A DNA stretch of 64,000 nt from Apus apus (Eukaryota; Chordata; Aves; Apodiformes; Apodidae). Shown one piece after another: positions 1 to 12,273 of the stretch. A model generated the notes under the pieces. It was not told the origin of the DNA, did not search any database, and worked only from the letters and a program-made list of their open reading frames with translations. Numbering within the stretch: position 1 is the stretch's first letter; each line of letters opens with the position of its first letter. The translations under genes were made by a program, and so were the position numbers. Where the stretch lies: contig NC_067285.1 of assembly GCF_020740795.1 (NCBI RefSeq), forward strand, positions 14,748,001-14,812,000, given 5' to 3'.

Positions 1-55
1 GCCACCGCTTCAGCTTGCTGGCCGCGCCCGAGCGGAGCCGCCCGCTCCGCGCCAT
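1..55 (-). CDS. RRP12: RRP12, first coding exon (5' part only, cut by window edge)
   Basis: Reading the minus strand from ATG 55-53 gives 18 codons starting MARSGRLRSG and ending KLKRW, then runs off the window. Human RRP12 as I remember it begins MGRSGKLPSG...KLKRW, so the match is clear over this short stretch. RRP12 is a HEAT-repeat ribosome-biogenesis factor acting in the nucleolus and in export of pre-ribosomal subunits. The gene lies head-to-head with PGAM1, the same neighbour and orientation as in human. Only about 1% of the protein is present, so nothing can be said about its integrity. The call rests on the peptide plus synteny. Confidence 0.85.
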   Translation of the reverse strand, partial: MARSGRLRSGAASKLKRW

Positions 56-583
56 GCTGGGCCCGGCTCCGCGTGCCGCCGCGCCGCGCCCCCTCCCTTC
101 CGCTTCCGGCGCCCGCCGCCATCTTGAGTGAGGGCAAGGCTGCCCTCAGGGCGGGCCGGGAGAGGGGCCGGGGAAGCCGAGCGGGGTCGCCCCCCGCGGG
201 GGCTTGGGCGGGAGACCCGGGGCAGCCACCGAAGGAGCGTCCCCCTGACGGGGAGGGCCGGCGCCGCCGGTGCTGCCGCTCTGCGGAACCGCGGGCCCCG
301 GCTCCGCTCCCGGCGCCGCGCGGGACCCCGGGCGGGCCGCCCCGCGCCCGTGACGTCACGCGCTGAAGGTCGCGCCGCCCTTCCCGCGCGCGCCATGCGC
401 TACGTGCGCCTCCGCCCGCGCGCCGCCCTGCGCGTGCGCACCGGCCCCCCCCCCCCCCTCGCCTCGCCGCGCGCGGGGGGGGCGGGGCGGCGCCGGGAGC
501 GTCAGTCGCGCGCGGCGGCAGCGGCGGCAGCGCGAGGCGAGGGAGCGCGCGCAGACCGGCCTCCTCTCGGTGCCGTTCCCGCC
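56..583. promoter_or_regulatory. Shared CpG-island promoter of RRP12 and PGAM1
   Basis: The 528 bp between the two divergent start codons are extremely GC- and CpG-rich, with no TATA box seen. Recognisable sites are a YY1-type motif GCCGCCATCTTGAG (115-128), a full palindromic CRE TGACGTCA (351-358) and a palindromic NRF1-type motif TGCGCGTGCGCA (429-440). A run of 14 C residues lies at 445-458. Open frames in both strands here are composition artefacts. Transcription start sites cannot be placed from sequence alone. Confidence 0.8.
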
Positions 584-2268
<1,685 letters not shown>

Positions 2269-3057
2269 GGGCGGGCAACAGGCTTGCACGTAGTAGAGCC
2301 CCCCACTGTCCCCCACCCCTCTGTTGCACACCTCCCACAGCTGTAGGAACTTGGAGCTGCGCAGCTGGAGCAGCTCTCCAGGATTAGGCCCATTCCCTTG
2401 GGACCAGGCTCCCCTCTGCAGACAGCCTGGGTGCGAGGGGCTGTGCGCACAGTCTGGTGTGAAGGGGAGCCCTGGCAGCGCTCACACACCTTTCCACACT
2501 GAGATCCCAGCCCTGGGACCCTGTCTGCAGGGGGATGTGCTGAATGATCCCTCACTGTGCCAGGCTCCTCCTCTGCTTTGCTTCCCCAGCAGTTCTTGTC
2601 ACCTGGTTACTGTAGTTTTGTTGCTTGATTTAATCATCTCGGGAGCAGTGGGGCGAGCACAGTGCAGGCAGTGACCAAGATGAGTACCCTGTCCCCACAT
2701 GGGTGCGTGGCACAAGGACTGTGGTGCATAGATGCTGAAAGGGTTGTATTTTGGTGGTACTAAGGGTGGTACTCATGACTCTGGACTTAGCTCTGCCAGC
2801 CCCTGCTTTAACTTATTGCCTTGGGAGAAGGTGAGGGAGGGAGAGGGAGCGGGAGCCTGTCGTCTGGAAGTCCATGTCCACCACACCCTTCCCCCAGCTG
2901 AAGCTCATCCCAGTCCTGCTGTTGAAGCAGGTGCTGTTGTGCCCTATCCCAAGTGGCCCTGTCACTGTGGCCTCCCCCTCTGCCAGCATCGCGAGCCTGG
3001 GCTTGCAGGGGGTCTGTGTAACTGTCCGACCATAGCAGCTGTGTCTCGTTCCAGTTC

Positions 3058-3063
3058 AATAAA
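3058..3063 (+). terminator. PGAM1: PGAM1 poly(A) signal AATAAA
   Basis: First canonical AATAAA after the PGAM1 stop, giving a 3'UTR of roughly 0.8 kb. The next about 550 bp (3064-3611) up to the EXOSC1 signal on the other strand hold no gene or repeat that I recognise. Confidence 0.8.
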
Positions 3064-3611
3064 GGAGTCATGCGCAATAACGAGGTGTGGGTGCTCTCCT
3101 TTGCCACCTCCTGCAGGTTCCTACCGTGTGTCTGCGAGGCAGCAGCGACTGCTGGGCACCAAGGTGGGGGTGCCGAAGTTCTGGGCTCGGGGAGCAAAGC
3201 ACGGCTCTGCAATCCCTGCGGGGAGGGTGACGCCCTGTTACTCTTGGTTTTAAGGCACACCCTTGTCCCCAGAGGCAGGCAGGGCATGTACGCCTGGAGG
3301 AGATGCGGTGCCCCAGGGCTGAGCCGCAGCCTGTACTGGTTATCAGCAGGGCAGGGAGACCAAGCTGCTCTCTGCTGGAAACCACCCTGGTGAGGGTTGG
3401 TATCTGGAGCCAGCACCACCCAGCCGCAAACCAGAGCTCTGCTGTTCGCCTCACTGTGGCAGAGCCACTGGGTTGCTCCCCTCCCCAGCCACGGGTGGGG
3501 AACACATCCTTCCTCCCAGCTGCCATGCTGGGGAAGCTGGCCCCTCAACAGTGGGCTGCAGGCAGCCCTGGCCTCCCCATAACTGAGCAATCACAGAGCT
3601 CTCAAAAAGTA

Positions 3612-3617
3612 TTTATT
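3612..3617 (-). terminator. EXOSC1: EXOSC1 poly(A) signal (AATAAA on minus strand)
   Basis: TTTATT on the plus strand, 105 bp past the EXOSC1 stop codon, faces the PGAM1 signal 550 bp away. Confidence 0.8.
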
Positions 3618-3721
3618 ATCCAGAAATACAAAACCCATCCTGCGAGCAAGGGCTCATCCAGCTGTTCCAGCCTCTTGAAGATGTGGAAGAGGCGTGAGTT
3701 CCCTGCCCTGCAGTGTCTATG

Positions 3722-5913
3722 CTAGGTCTGCAGGAACTGGGGCTGCACACGGGCCACCTTTCGGAAGTCCTTGGTGTGTGTCCGCGGGCACTGCATCTCG
3801 CACCAGCTGATAGGCACCATCTGCACCCCTAGGGACACCATCTGTCAGGGCTTCCCCTTCCCAAAACAGTTCCTCCGTGTGGAAAGGGAGGAGGAACAGC
3901 TGCCCCTCCAGCAGCGATGAGGAAGACCTGCCAGAGCTTGTCCCTACCTGCCTCGCTGCGTGCCACCACTACACCCAGCTCGTTCTCTGCTGTGCTCAGC
4001 AGGTAGTTGGACTGCGCGTCCCCCAGCGAGATCTGGTCAGGTGGAGGTTAAGGGAAAGGCCTCCCTGAGGGGACTGAGCAAACCTGCTGTGCCAGGTGGG
4101 TAAAGGATACAACCTTGGCCAGTACTATGTCACCAGGGCGGAAACTCTTGTACACTTCTACCTGCACAGGAGAGAGCCGGCAAAACCACACAGCATGTTG
4201 GGGTGCTCGTCAGCGGCAAGATGAATGCCCTCCACCAGCAGAAGGAAGGAGTGGGGGCAGCTGTGGTAGCAGAGTCACCAGCAGAGCCTCACTGACCTTA
4301 TCTTTCTCTGTGGCTCGAATATCTTCTCTCCTGAAAAAGGAGATGAGGAATCTTAGCACCAGTGAGCAAAGATGACTCTCTGTCCTGCAGCAGGAGCTGC
4401 CTCAGCCTCCCTGGGTGCTGGCCAGGACATGCTGGACACCTGCCCAGTGCTCCAGGCAGGGCAGCTGACAACACTGCCCAGAAGAGGCTTCCTCTCCCCC
4501 TGATGATGGGGTGCTTGGCACCCTATACCATGAAAAACACAACTCCCTACCGTATCGTCCCCCGGAATGTGGACTTCAGCGGCGTGGAGCCAACGTACAG
4601 GATGTGCACCTTGGCAAAGCGGGAGTTGATGCTGCAAACCTGTCCAAGGAAAAGAGGAGTCAGGCAGGGAAAGGGCAGAGCGCAGGCAGGACAGGGTTTT
4701 TCTATCTCATTTGGCCCCCTCCCCGTGACCAAAGCTGTGGGACAGCTGGCAGTAAGCAACATGATCCTTGTGCAACTCAAGACACAGGAATAAGGCTGAG
4801 ATCTGCGGTGACCCCAGTCTCTCTCCCACCATCAGGACCATGAGGAAACTAATCCCTGCTCTATGCCACCCTTCCTCCAAGCTGTTACAGGCACTGCCCC
4901 CCACAAAGGGGGACCAGAAAGAGCTCTGGAAGGCAAAGAAAAATTTCCCCTCAGCCTACCTAAGCCTCGGGGTAGGGAGAGTTGAGAGGTGACTGCTGCA
5001 CCAATATCTGGCTTTTCTGTGGGTAAGGGACCCCAGGGAGCCACTGGGCTGCCTCTGCCCTGCTGGAAGCTGTATGGAGTGTACTAACTAGCCCGGGGTC
5101 TCCTCAGCCCACCCCGTACATGCAAAGGAGGAAATATCAGCCTGGTGGAAGTGGCGAGGTCTGCCATCACGGTGCCCTACCTTGCATGTCACCACGGCCC
5201 CCACATCGGGCAGGAGCTGGGACTCAGCATCTCTCACCACCGACACGACGGGCAGCTGCGGGGCAGCAGACAGGAGGGTTGGTTTGGGGCATGGCCCACA
5301 CGCAGGGTCACGCAGGACCGGGCTTGCAGCAGGCACTGGCTGGCCCTTCCAAGTTGGGAAGGGGCGACGAAGCCTCAGTGTCCAGCAGCGGCTCAGGGAA
5401 GGGCAGGGTGCCGCGGCCGTGCTTACCCCACTGTCTTCGCTCCTCTTCTCCAGGCAGCCGGCCAGCGAGGAGAAGATGAAGCCGTGCCGGGTGTAGGTCC
5501 CGCTGCCAGCCGCGGCCTCCTCCACGCTGCACAGCCGCTCGCCTGCGGGGCAGGGGCTGAGGGGCTGGCACCGCCAGCGCGCCCGGCCTCCCGCTCCCGC
5601 CCCGCGGCTCCTCGGCTCCGCACCGCCCCAGGCGCGGGACGCAGAGCGGCAGGGCAGCCCTCCCCCGGGCAGTCCCGCCCTGCAGCCCCCGGGCGAGCCC
5701 CGTCCGCCCGCGGGCACTCGGCCCCAGGCCGCCCTCTCCCGCACTCCCCGCCTGAGCGCCCTTTCTCCGGGCACCCCAGCCCCGAGCCGCCCCCTGCCCT
5801 GGGCACCTCCCAAGCTCCAGGAGCCTCCTCTTCTGCCCTGGGCACTCGACCACCATCACCTCCTTTCCGGGCCCGCACTCACCGGGGACGCAGTAGCGCG
5901 CGGGAGGCGCCAT
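3722..5913 (-). CDS. EXOSC1: EXOSC1 (CSL4), RNA exosome cap subunit, complete (8 exons)
   Basis: Exons in transcription order 5913-5883, 5542-5427, 5255-5181, 4639-4551, 4330-4297, 4161-4111, 4032-3948 and 3828-3722 give 195 residues, equal to human. The protein is one of three S1/KH cap subunits of the nuclear and cytoplasmic RNA exosome and helps guide RNA to the core. The N-terminal domain begins MAPPARYCVPG. The S1-type region covers about residues 60-145, with SINSRFAKVHILYVG in exon 4. The C-terminal Cys-containing segment ISWCEMQCPKTHTK lies in exon 8. Intron 6 (4033-4110) is U12-type and only 78 nt long (separate entry). The gene starts head-to-head with ZDHHC16 from a CpG island with CCAAT and ZNF143-type sites. 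No defects were seen. Confidence 0.97.
4033..4110 (-). other. EXOSC1: U12-type (minor spliceosome) intron 6 of EXOSC1
   Basis: On the minus strand the intron opens GTATCCTTTA (4110-4101), a perfect match to the U12 donor consensus RTATCCTTT. It carries a branch sequence TCCCTTAAC (4055-4047), one mismatch from TTCCTTAAC, with the branch adenosine about 15 nt from the 3' AG at 4034-4033. Moving the donor back to the nearest plain GT would lose a conserved Val codon, so this boundary is also the one the protein demands (AKV|ISLGD). Confidence 0.9.
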
Positions 5914-6164
5914 GTTCGCTGCTGGCAGTGCAGCCGCCGAAAGCCCTCGTCCTATTGGTCCCGGGCGCCAGCGCTGGATGTGAGCGGAGTGGCTATTGGT
6001 TCCCCCTCACCCGGGGCGCGCTGCTTGCTGGGAGTTGTAGTCCATCCCGCAAGGGCCCCTCCCGGCGTGCCGTGTGCCGGGGCCGCGCAGGCGCCGCCCG
6101 CGGGGCCGGGAGCGCGGCGGGGCGCCGGGCATGGGGGCGGCGGGCGGCGGAGCGCGGGCGGCGG
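5914..6164. promoter_or_regulatory. Shared EXOSC1/ZDHHC16 promoter and ZDHHC16 leader exon
   Basis: CpG-rich interval upstream of the EXOSC1 ATG. Two inverted CCAAT boxes (ATTGG at 5954-5958 and 5995-5999) are 41 bp apart. A near-consensus ZNF143/THAP11 site lies at 6024-6043 (on the minus strand it contains ACTACAACTCCCAGCA). A splice donor GTAGGT at 6165 fits the end of a non-coding first exon of ZDHHC16 at 6164. The start sites are inferred, not seen. Confidence 0.75.
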
Positions 6165-8258
6165 GTAGGTCGGCGGCGCCGCACGGGGTGTCAAGGGCCT
6201 GGGGTGGACGCTGGACCTCCGTGGGGCTGGGAAGCGATAGGGGGGAGCTGTGGGTTTGGAGGGTCCGGGGATGCCGGGCGCTATGGGCGGGATGCAGTGA
6301 GGCTGGGGGTCTTTTTGCTGTTGCTACGGGCAACCTTTGCGTGATGGGGCGGGGTGCCTGGGGGTGTCTTGGCACTGTGGGGTTGGGTGATGCTGCGCTG
6401 TGGGTGTTGCGGAGCTGGGCCGCGCTGGTGGGTGCTGCCGGGCTGGGTGGTTGGAGCCAGCGGGGGCAAGGCCCCGGCGGTGCCGGGGGTGGGCAGGGCA
6501 GATCCGAGGGCGTCCGCCCTGGGCCGTGGTGTTGCCTCTGGTCTCGGCTGTGCCGGTGGAATTAATGCTCCACAGAGCTGTTGGTGGGAGGGCCGTGAGC
6601 AGGGTGAGCCCCAGTACCTGCCTGGGTCAAGCGAGGTGCGTGGCTCTGCCGGAACCTCACCCTGTGGCTCTGATGCTGTCTGCAGGCAAGCGCGGAGCAC
6701 AGTCCTTCCCTGTCCCTGGCAGTGTGGGCAGGTTGGCCGCCTGCCCTGTGGGCTCCCTGCTTAGCAGCCACCAGCTGTTGTGGGCAAGGAAATGTCTGTG
6801 ATTGGAGATGGCAGCCTGAGGGACGGGGGAGCCAGCTGGGTGAGGAAGTGCTGTGTGTTTGGAGGCAACCCCAAGACCTGCTGCTGGCTGGGCATTTTGC
6901 CTTATAACACACTGACAGTATGGGGACAGGTGCTACCCAAAGGCTGCACAGCAGGAAGTTGTTACTCAGCTTTGCACCTAATGTGTTTCAGAGGAAAACT
7001 CTTGACAGCGTGAGGGGGAAATGCAGGGAAGAGAGTGGCACTGGGGTTTGTGTCACCTTTTGACTCAGATTGACAACATCCCATCTTCCCTTTAATAGGG
7101 TACAGGAAACATGGGGTGCACTGATGGGTCTGGTGTCCTTGTGTCCAGTTGCTTCCAGCCTTGGCATCAGCCCCACACTCATTTGGAGGGGCAGAGGGGA
7201 GACCCTGGCTCCTTTGAACAGCCCATCTGGATAATGCAGCTTCTGCCTTTACACTCCCTGCTGCTGCCCAGGGGCTGTGCAGCCAGCGTGGCTGCACAGG
7301 GAGCTGGTCCCTGCTGGAAGGACCCTGAGTTGTGACACCACTGCCTGGCACCACACCAAGGCAGGTGCTTGGACCAGGCTCAAAACGTGCCTCAGCAGGA
7401 CCCCGGGGCAGCCTCGCTGCTTAATATTGATGGGCACTGCCTGCCCAGAGGTCTGGGGGCCCCAGCCCTGCAGATCATTTTCCCAGCTGCTGGGACAGCT
7501 CGGGTTCCTCCTTGCTCCCAGTGCAGCTCTCAGGTGGGACAAGGGGTTCAGTGAGCAGGGGAGCACCGCGCAGCATCGCCTGGGCCTGAGGCTGCTCCTG
7601 GGCCGCTTCATCGCTGGTGTGTGGCATTATGCAAGGTGGACCCAGGTGAGAGGAAGGGGAAGTGTTGGGACTCTTGGAGAGGAGCTGTGAGGTTGGGAAA
7701 GGTGTGGTGTGGCCTGTGCAGCTTGGTCTAGTGGTTGAGGTGAAGGGAAGCAGCATGCAGGCCCTGCTTGTTGCACGTGAGGAGAGGGACTAGGGCAGAA
7801 GTAACTCTGTCCCAGTTGCTCCACATACATCTTGTGTAGGTTCCCCTGTTCTCAAACCTCTTGGGAAGGGCTGGGTCTGGGATCATCCCTGGAACTGGCC
7901 CAGCATCCTGGATGCTCGTGCCTTCTCTGGTTTCCTCTGAATCAGACTCTCTGTCTTGTTCTGCTGTCCCTCTCCCTGCTGGGAAAGATGAGATGGGGCC
8001 AGAGCGCATCTGAGCCCAGACACCAAGGGGCCTGTGTCTCCCCCTCCATGCAGAGAGCCCTCAGTGGTCCCACAGCCTCCAGGAGTCTGGGCTCAGCTCC
8101 CCCTGCTCTGCGTCCTTGCGCAGGGCGAAGGAGAGGCCCCTGCCCTGCTGTGCAGGGAGCTGCGCGACCAACACCAGCACGTCTGTGAGAGGAGACCCTT
8201 CCTGAGGGACAGCCAGGCAGTGGGGTTGCCTACCCACGCTGAGCTCCTCTCCCCCCAG
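6165..8258 (+). other. ZDHHC16: ZDHHC16 intron 1 (5'UTR intron)
   Basis: About 2.1 kb between the inferred leader-exon donor (GTAGGT) and the acceptor CCCCCCAG ending at 8258. No coding sequence, RNA gene or recognised repeat was found in it. An additional 5'UTR exon inside it cannot be excluded. Confidence 0.6.
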
Positions 8259-8274
8259 GCGTGCTGTGGCAGGG

Positions 8275-11200
8275 ATGAGGAGCCGGCAGCAGATGTTTGC
8301 AGCGGTGATGCGCCTGCTCCTCAAGTGCCTGCGGCTGGGCCGGCGGCGGCGGTTTAAGCTGGTGCGGCAGGCGGAGCAGCTGTGGCATTACGGGCACCTC
8401 TGCCTCCGCTCCCTGCTCTACAACTCCTTCACCAACGGCGACGTGGTGCTCGACTCCCTCTTTGAGCCCATCTACTGGCTGGTGGACCACGTCACACGGT
8501 GGTTTGGCGTGGTGAGTACCCTCACTGGCTAGGGAGGCACCCGGCTCTTGGGGCTGGAGCAAACAAGGACAGCTGAGTCTCAGGGCTGCCTGTGCTCTAG
8601 GCAGGAAGGGAGTGGGGATCTCAATGTGTGGTTCAGATTGTTTTCCTGTGGTTGTATTCTGTGCCTTTCCCCAAGTAGCCAGTGGCAGGTGCTGCCTGTC
8701 CTGGTGACCTGGACCCCTTTCCTGTAGGTGTTTGTGGCACTGGTGATTGGGCTGACGAGCTCTATTGTGGCCATTGTGTACATCTGTCTGCTGCCCCTCA
8801 TCCTGCAGACCTACACGCCTGCCTGGATCTGCTGGCACCTTGCCTATGGACACTGGAACCTTGTCATGATCGTCTTCCACTACTACAAGGCCATCACCAC
8901 CTCACCTGGGCACCCACCACAGGTGAGGCACCAACTGGCAGCCCAGGCTCTCCCAGCTGGGTGCTGGGGACCAGCTATGGATGATCACTGCGAGCAGCTA
9001 GACCAGCCTGGTGTTACTGTTGCGGGAGGCATCCTCCAGATCTGGACAGTGAGGCTGGGCAGTGGAGTTGGGGGAGGGGAGGCAGAGGGGAGATGTGGGA
9101 GCAGGGCTCAGGTGCATACATCTCTTCTGACCTGTGTGCAGGCCAAGGACAACCTCACCGGCATCTCCATCTGCAGGAAGTGCATTGCCCCCAAGCCAGC
9201 TCGCACCCACCACTGCAGCATCTGCAACAGGTAGGGCTTCACCCTCTGCCCACTGCGGCCCTTGGGGCAGCCTCTGAGACCCCTCTCCTTTTCCCCACCA
9301 CGCTGTGACATTGGAGTCCCTCCTGCTGGCTGCTTGCCACGTCTCTTGCACAGCCCACAGGGCTGGAGGTGCTGCCTGTCCCCTCCCAAACAAGGTGCTT
9401 ACACTGACATTGACACTAGCATTGCTCTCCTTCCTCCCAGGTGCGTGCTGAAGATGGACCACCACTGCCGTATCCTTCTGCAGCACTAACCCACAGCGCT
9501 CTCCCAGGGGAAGCCAGCTCTGCTTCCCCCTTCTCTCCCTGCCCTGCTCCTCTCCCAAGTCAGCCAGGAAGGGGAAGGCTGCTGGGCATCAGGCCCAGAA
9601 GAACTGCCCTGGTCCCTGGGGTGGGTTTGGACCCACGACCTGTCACAGTTACACACCTTTAACCCCAGAGGCAGCCTGGCTGAACAACTGCGTGGGACAC
9701 TACAACCACCGCTACTTCTTCTCCTTCTGCCTGTTCATGACCATGGGCTGCATCTACTGCAGCATCAGCGGCTGGGAGATGTTCCGGGATGCCTATGCAG
9801 CCATCGAGGTGAGGGGGCAGGCCTTGGCCCTCACCCCGCTGTGCACACAGCCTGCCTGGGCTCCCCAGGCTGAGCTTGCAGAAAGAGGCTGGGCCAGCTA
9901 CGGCCTTCTGGTGACTTTGCTTCTCCTCTCTCTCCTCCTGCGAGGTCCCCAGCTGCCCTGGTCCTGCGGGCGGGTGAGGGGGAAGGGCCCCCTCTTCTGA
10001 GACACCTAACTGGTGCCCTGTTTTCCATCCCCCTAGAGAATGAAACTGCTTGACAAGGAGAGACTGCAGGTGGCTGCCAACCAGGTGGGACATCCCCGCC
10101 CCCCAGCTGCTCCAGGTGGTGCGGGGCAGAGCTGCCCTGCAGGCTTGGTCCTGCTTGGGGTCATGCTCTCGAGCCAGAACCAGCCCCTGTGCTCATGTGT
10201 TGGAGAGCTGGGGCTGGCCGGGCAGCTCTGCTACAGGCAGCACCTCCAGGAGCTTGGGGTCTGCTCCCTGTGCACCCAGCTTCCAGGGGCTTTGGCTGGT
10301 GGCAGCTGCATGCCATGCACTGCTCAGGCCCTGCTCTCTTGGGGAAGCTGCAGCAGTGAGTACACATCTCACCCTCAGCTGCAGTGTGGTGCAGTGTCCT
10401 GACCAGTCCCATAGTTGCTCTCTGCCCCCCAGCCCACTGCTTCTCACCCCTCTGCCAGCTTTCGGATGTCTGTCTGTCTTGTGGCTGTTCCCATCACCCT
10501 GGCTGTTGTGTTGGTTCCAGCCTCAGTCCTTCCTAGCTGTTCAAGCTCTGCACCAGTGAGGTGTGCAGCAGTCCCCCTGTCTGGCACTAAGCTATGAAGC
10601 AGTTTGGGTAATTCCTTCCCGTTCTGGTCCTTTTTCAGACCTACTACCAGACCCCACCACCCACCTTCTCCTTCCGCCAGCGAGCTTTCCACAAGAGCAT
10701 CGTCTACCTCTGGGTCCTGTGCAGGTAACAGGGCCAAGGGGCTGGCAGTGAGGGTAGTGGGGGACCCAGTATGCAGCCCCCTGACTCTGACATTATTCAC
10801 CCTCTACCTTCGTGGGGCCAGGCTGACCTGCTCTAGCAGAGACTTCCATGCCCTACCCAGCCTTGGGCCACAGAGGAGAGATTTCAGCTCTGTCACAGGG
10901 GCTTAGAGCAGCCCACCCACCTGTGCAGCCCCCTACAGCTGCGACAGCAGGGAAGGAAGGCCTGTGTGCAACCTGCTGTCCCTTGCTGTCCCCAGCTCGG
11001 TTGCACTGGCCCTGGGTGCCCTCACGCTGTGGCATGCTGCCCTCATCACCCGCGGGGAGACCAGCATCGAGCGGCACATCAACAAGAAGGAGAGGCAGCG
11101 ACTGCAGAAGAAAGGCAAGGTGAGTGCAGCCCCCAGAGCGGGAGGGCTGGCTGCAGCTGAGCCAGGTGTGACATGCATCTCCCTGGCTGGCAGGTCTTCA

Positions 11201-11728
11201 GGAACCCCTACAGTTACGGAGGCTGGGATAACTGGAAGGTGTTCCTGGGCGTGGACCTGCCAAGGTAAAGCTCTAGGGAAGCCCCTGCCTGAGAAGGTGG
11301 TGGCTCAGTGGAGCAAGGGGGTGCTGGGACACGGAGGCTCTCCTTGGGCAGCTGGGGCAGAGCAGGATAGCAAGTTTCCTGTGCTTTGTGCTGCTCCAGG
11401 CTTTGCAAAGCATGGAAGATCTGGGCATCAGGTACCATGTGGCTCCTCAGCCCTGCCAAATGGCAAGCTTTGGCCTTCCCAGCACCCCTTTGCCAAGAGA
11501 GCCCCAGCTGAGGAACTCTGGCATCATGGCAGCTCAGGAACTGGCTTGGCTCTGAAGAGCTGAGAAGCACCAAGACCTGAGCTTTTTCTGTTGGCTCACT
11601 CCTCTCTCCACAGGCACTGGCTCACCCGTGTCCTGCTGCCCTCTCCTCACCTGCCCCATGGGACAGGCCTGAGCTGGGACCTGCCACTTTGCGTGATGAA
11701 GCATCGCACGCCGCTCCTGACCATCTGA
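8275..11728 (+). CDS. ZDHHC16: ZDHHC16, DHHC palmitoyltransferase, complete (10 coding exons)
   Basis: Coding exons 8275-8511, 8728-8922, 9142-9230, 9441-9469, 9675-9808, 10037-10084, 10639-10724, 10996-11119, 11194-11264 and 11614-11728 give 375 residues (human 377). It is a multi-pass endomembrane S-acyltransferase that transfers palmitate to protein cysteines through an acyl-cysteine intermediate. Membrane segments are seen near residues 80-105 and 115-135 and again after the catalytic loop. The cysteine-rich domain runs CRKC...HHCSICNRC and the active-site motif DHHC is at residues 180-183 (Cys183). After the last membrane segment comes the charged stretch RHINKKER. The start ATG 8275 follows the acceptor at 8258 and gives an N-terminus of human-like length. 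The intron after exon 5 is U12-type and interrupts the codon just after the catalytic Cys. Convergent with MMS19. Confidence 0.97.
9470..9674 (+). other. ZDHHC16: U12-type (minor spliceosome) intron in ZDHHC16
   Basis: The donor reads GTATCCTTCT (8 of 9 positions of RTATCCTTT). Near the 3' end CCTTTAACC places a branch adenosine at 9662, 12 nt from the terminal AG (9673-9674), inside the 10-16 nt window typical of U12 introns. There is no long pyrimidine tract. The flanking exons rejoin to DHHC|PWLNN. The intron is 205 nt long. Confidence 0.85.
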
Positions 11729-12079
11729 GGCCTGGCTGCTGCAGATCTCCCTCCCCACAGGCAGGGGAGCACACAGGGGACCTGCTCCACCACCACTGCT
11801 CCCTTTGGCCCAAGTGCCAAGGTGAGTGCTGGGATGTATGGCTGACAAGAGCCACAGGAAACATTGGGCAGTGTCAGTGGCTGGATGCCTGCTCTAGGCT
11901 CCTTGGTGGCTGCAGGCAGCGCCAGAGGGAGGTGGCAGAGCTGCTGCTCCTTCCTCTAGCACAAGGTGCTGCCCTCACTAGCACAGGTACTGCCCAGCTT
12001 GCTCTCCAGCAGGGCTGGGTGCAGAGGATGGCACTCCCACCCCTTCGCTCACTCCCAGGGAGTCTTTTTAAGATCATCC

Positions 12080-12085
12080 AATAAA
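12080..12085 (+). terminator. ZDHHC16: ZDHHC16 poly(A) signal AATAAA
   Basis: Canonical signal about 350 bp after the stop, followed by a T-rich stretch. Confidence 0.85.
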
Positions 12086-12273
12086 TAATTCTTTCTTTTT
12101 AAGGGAGCCTGGCTCTTTTCCTGGGTGGGGGGTGCAGGAGAGGGACCCCTGTGGAAAGAGGAGTAAGGGGCTTGCAACCAGCAGCACTTTTAGCTGCTCA
12201 GCTTACGGAAGGGCACTGGGGTCGCAGCCTGTGCTGCACAGAGACCCCTTGCAGCATTACCAAAACAGATAAA

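Noticed and set aside
5145-6344. 399-codon plus-strand frame over the EXOSC1 5' exons
   Set aside because: Antisense shadow of EXOSC1 exons 1-3 and its promoter; low-complexity product.
8266-8274. Extended ZDHHC16 start three codons upstream
   Set aside because: That codon is GTG, not ATG. The first ATG in frame is at 8275.
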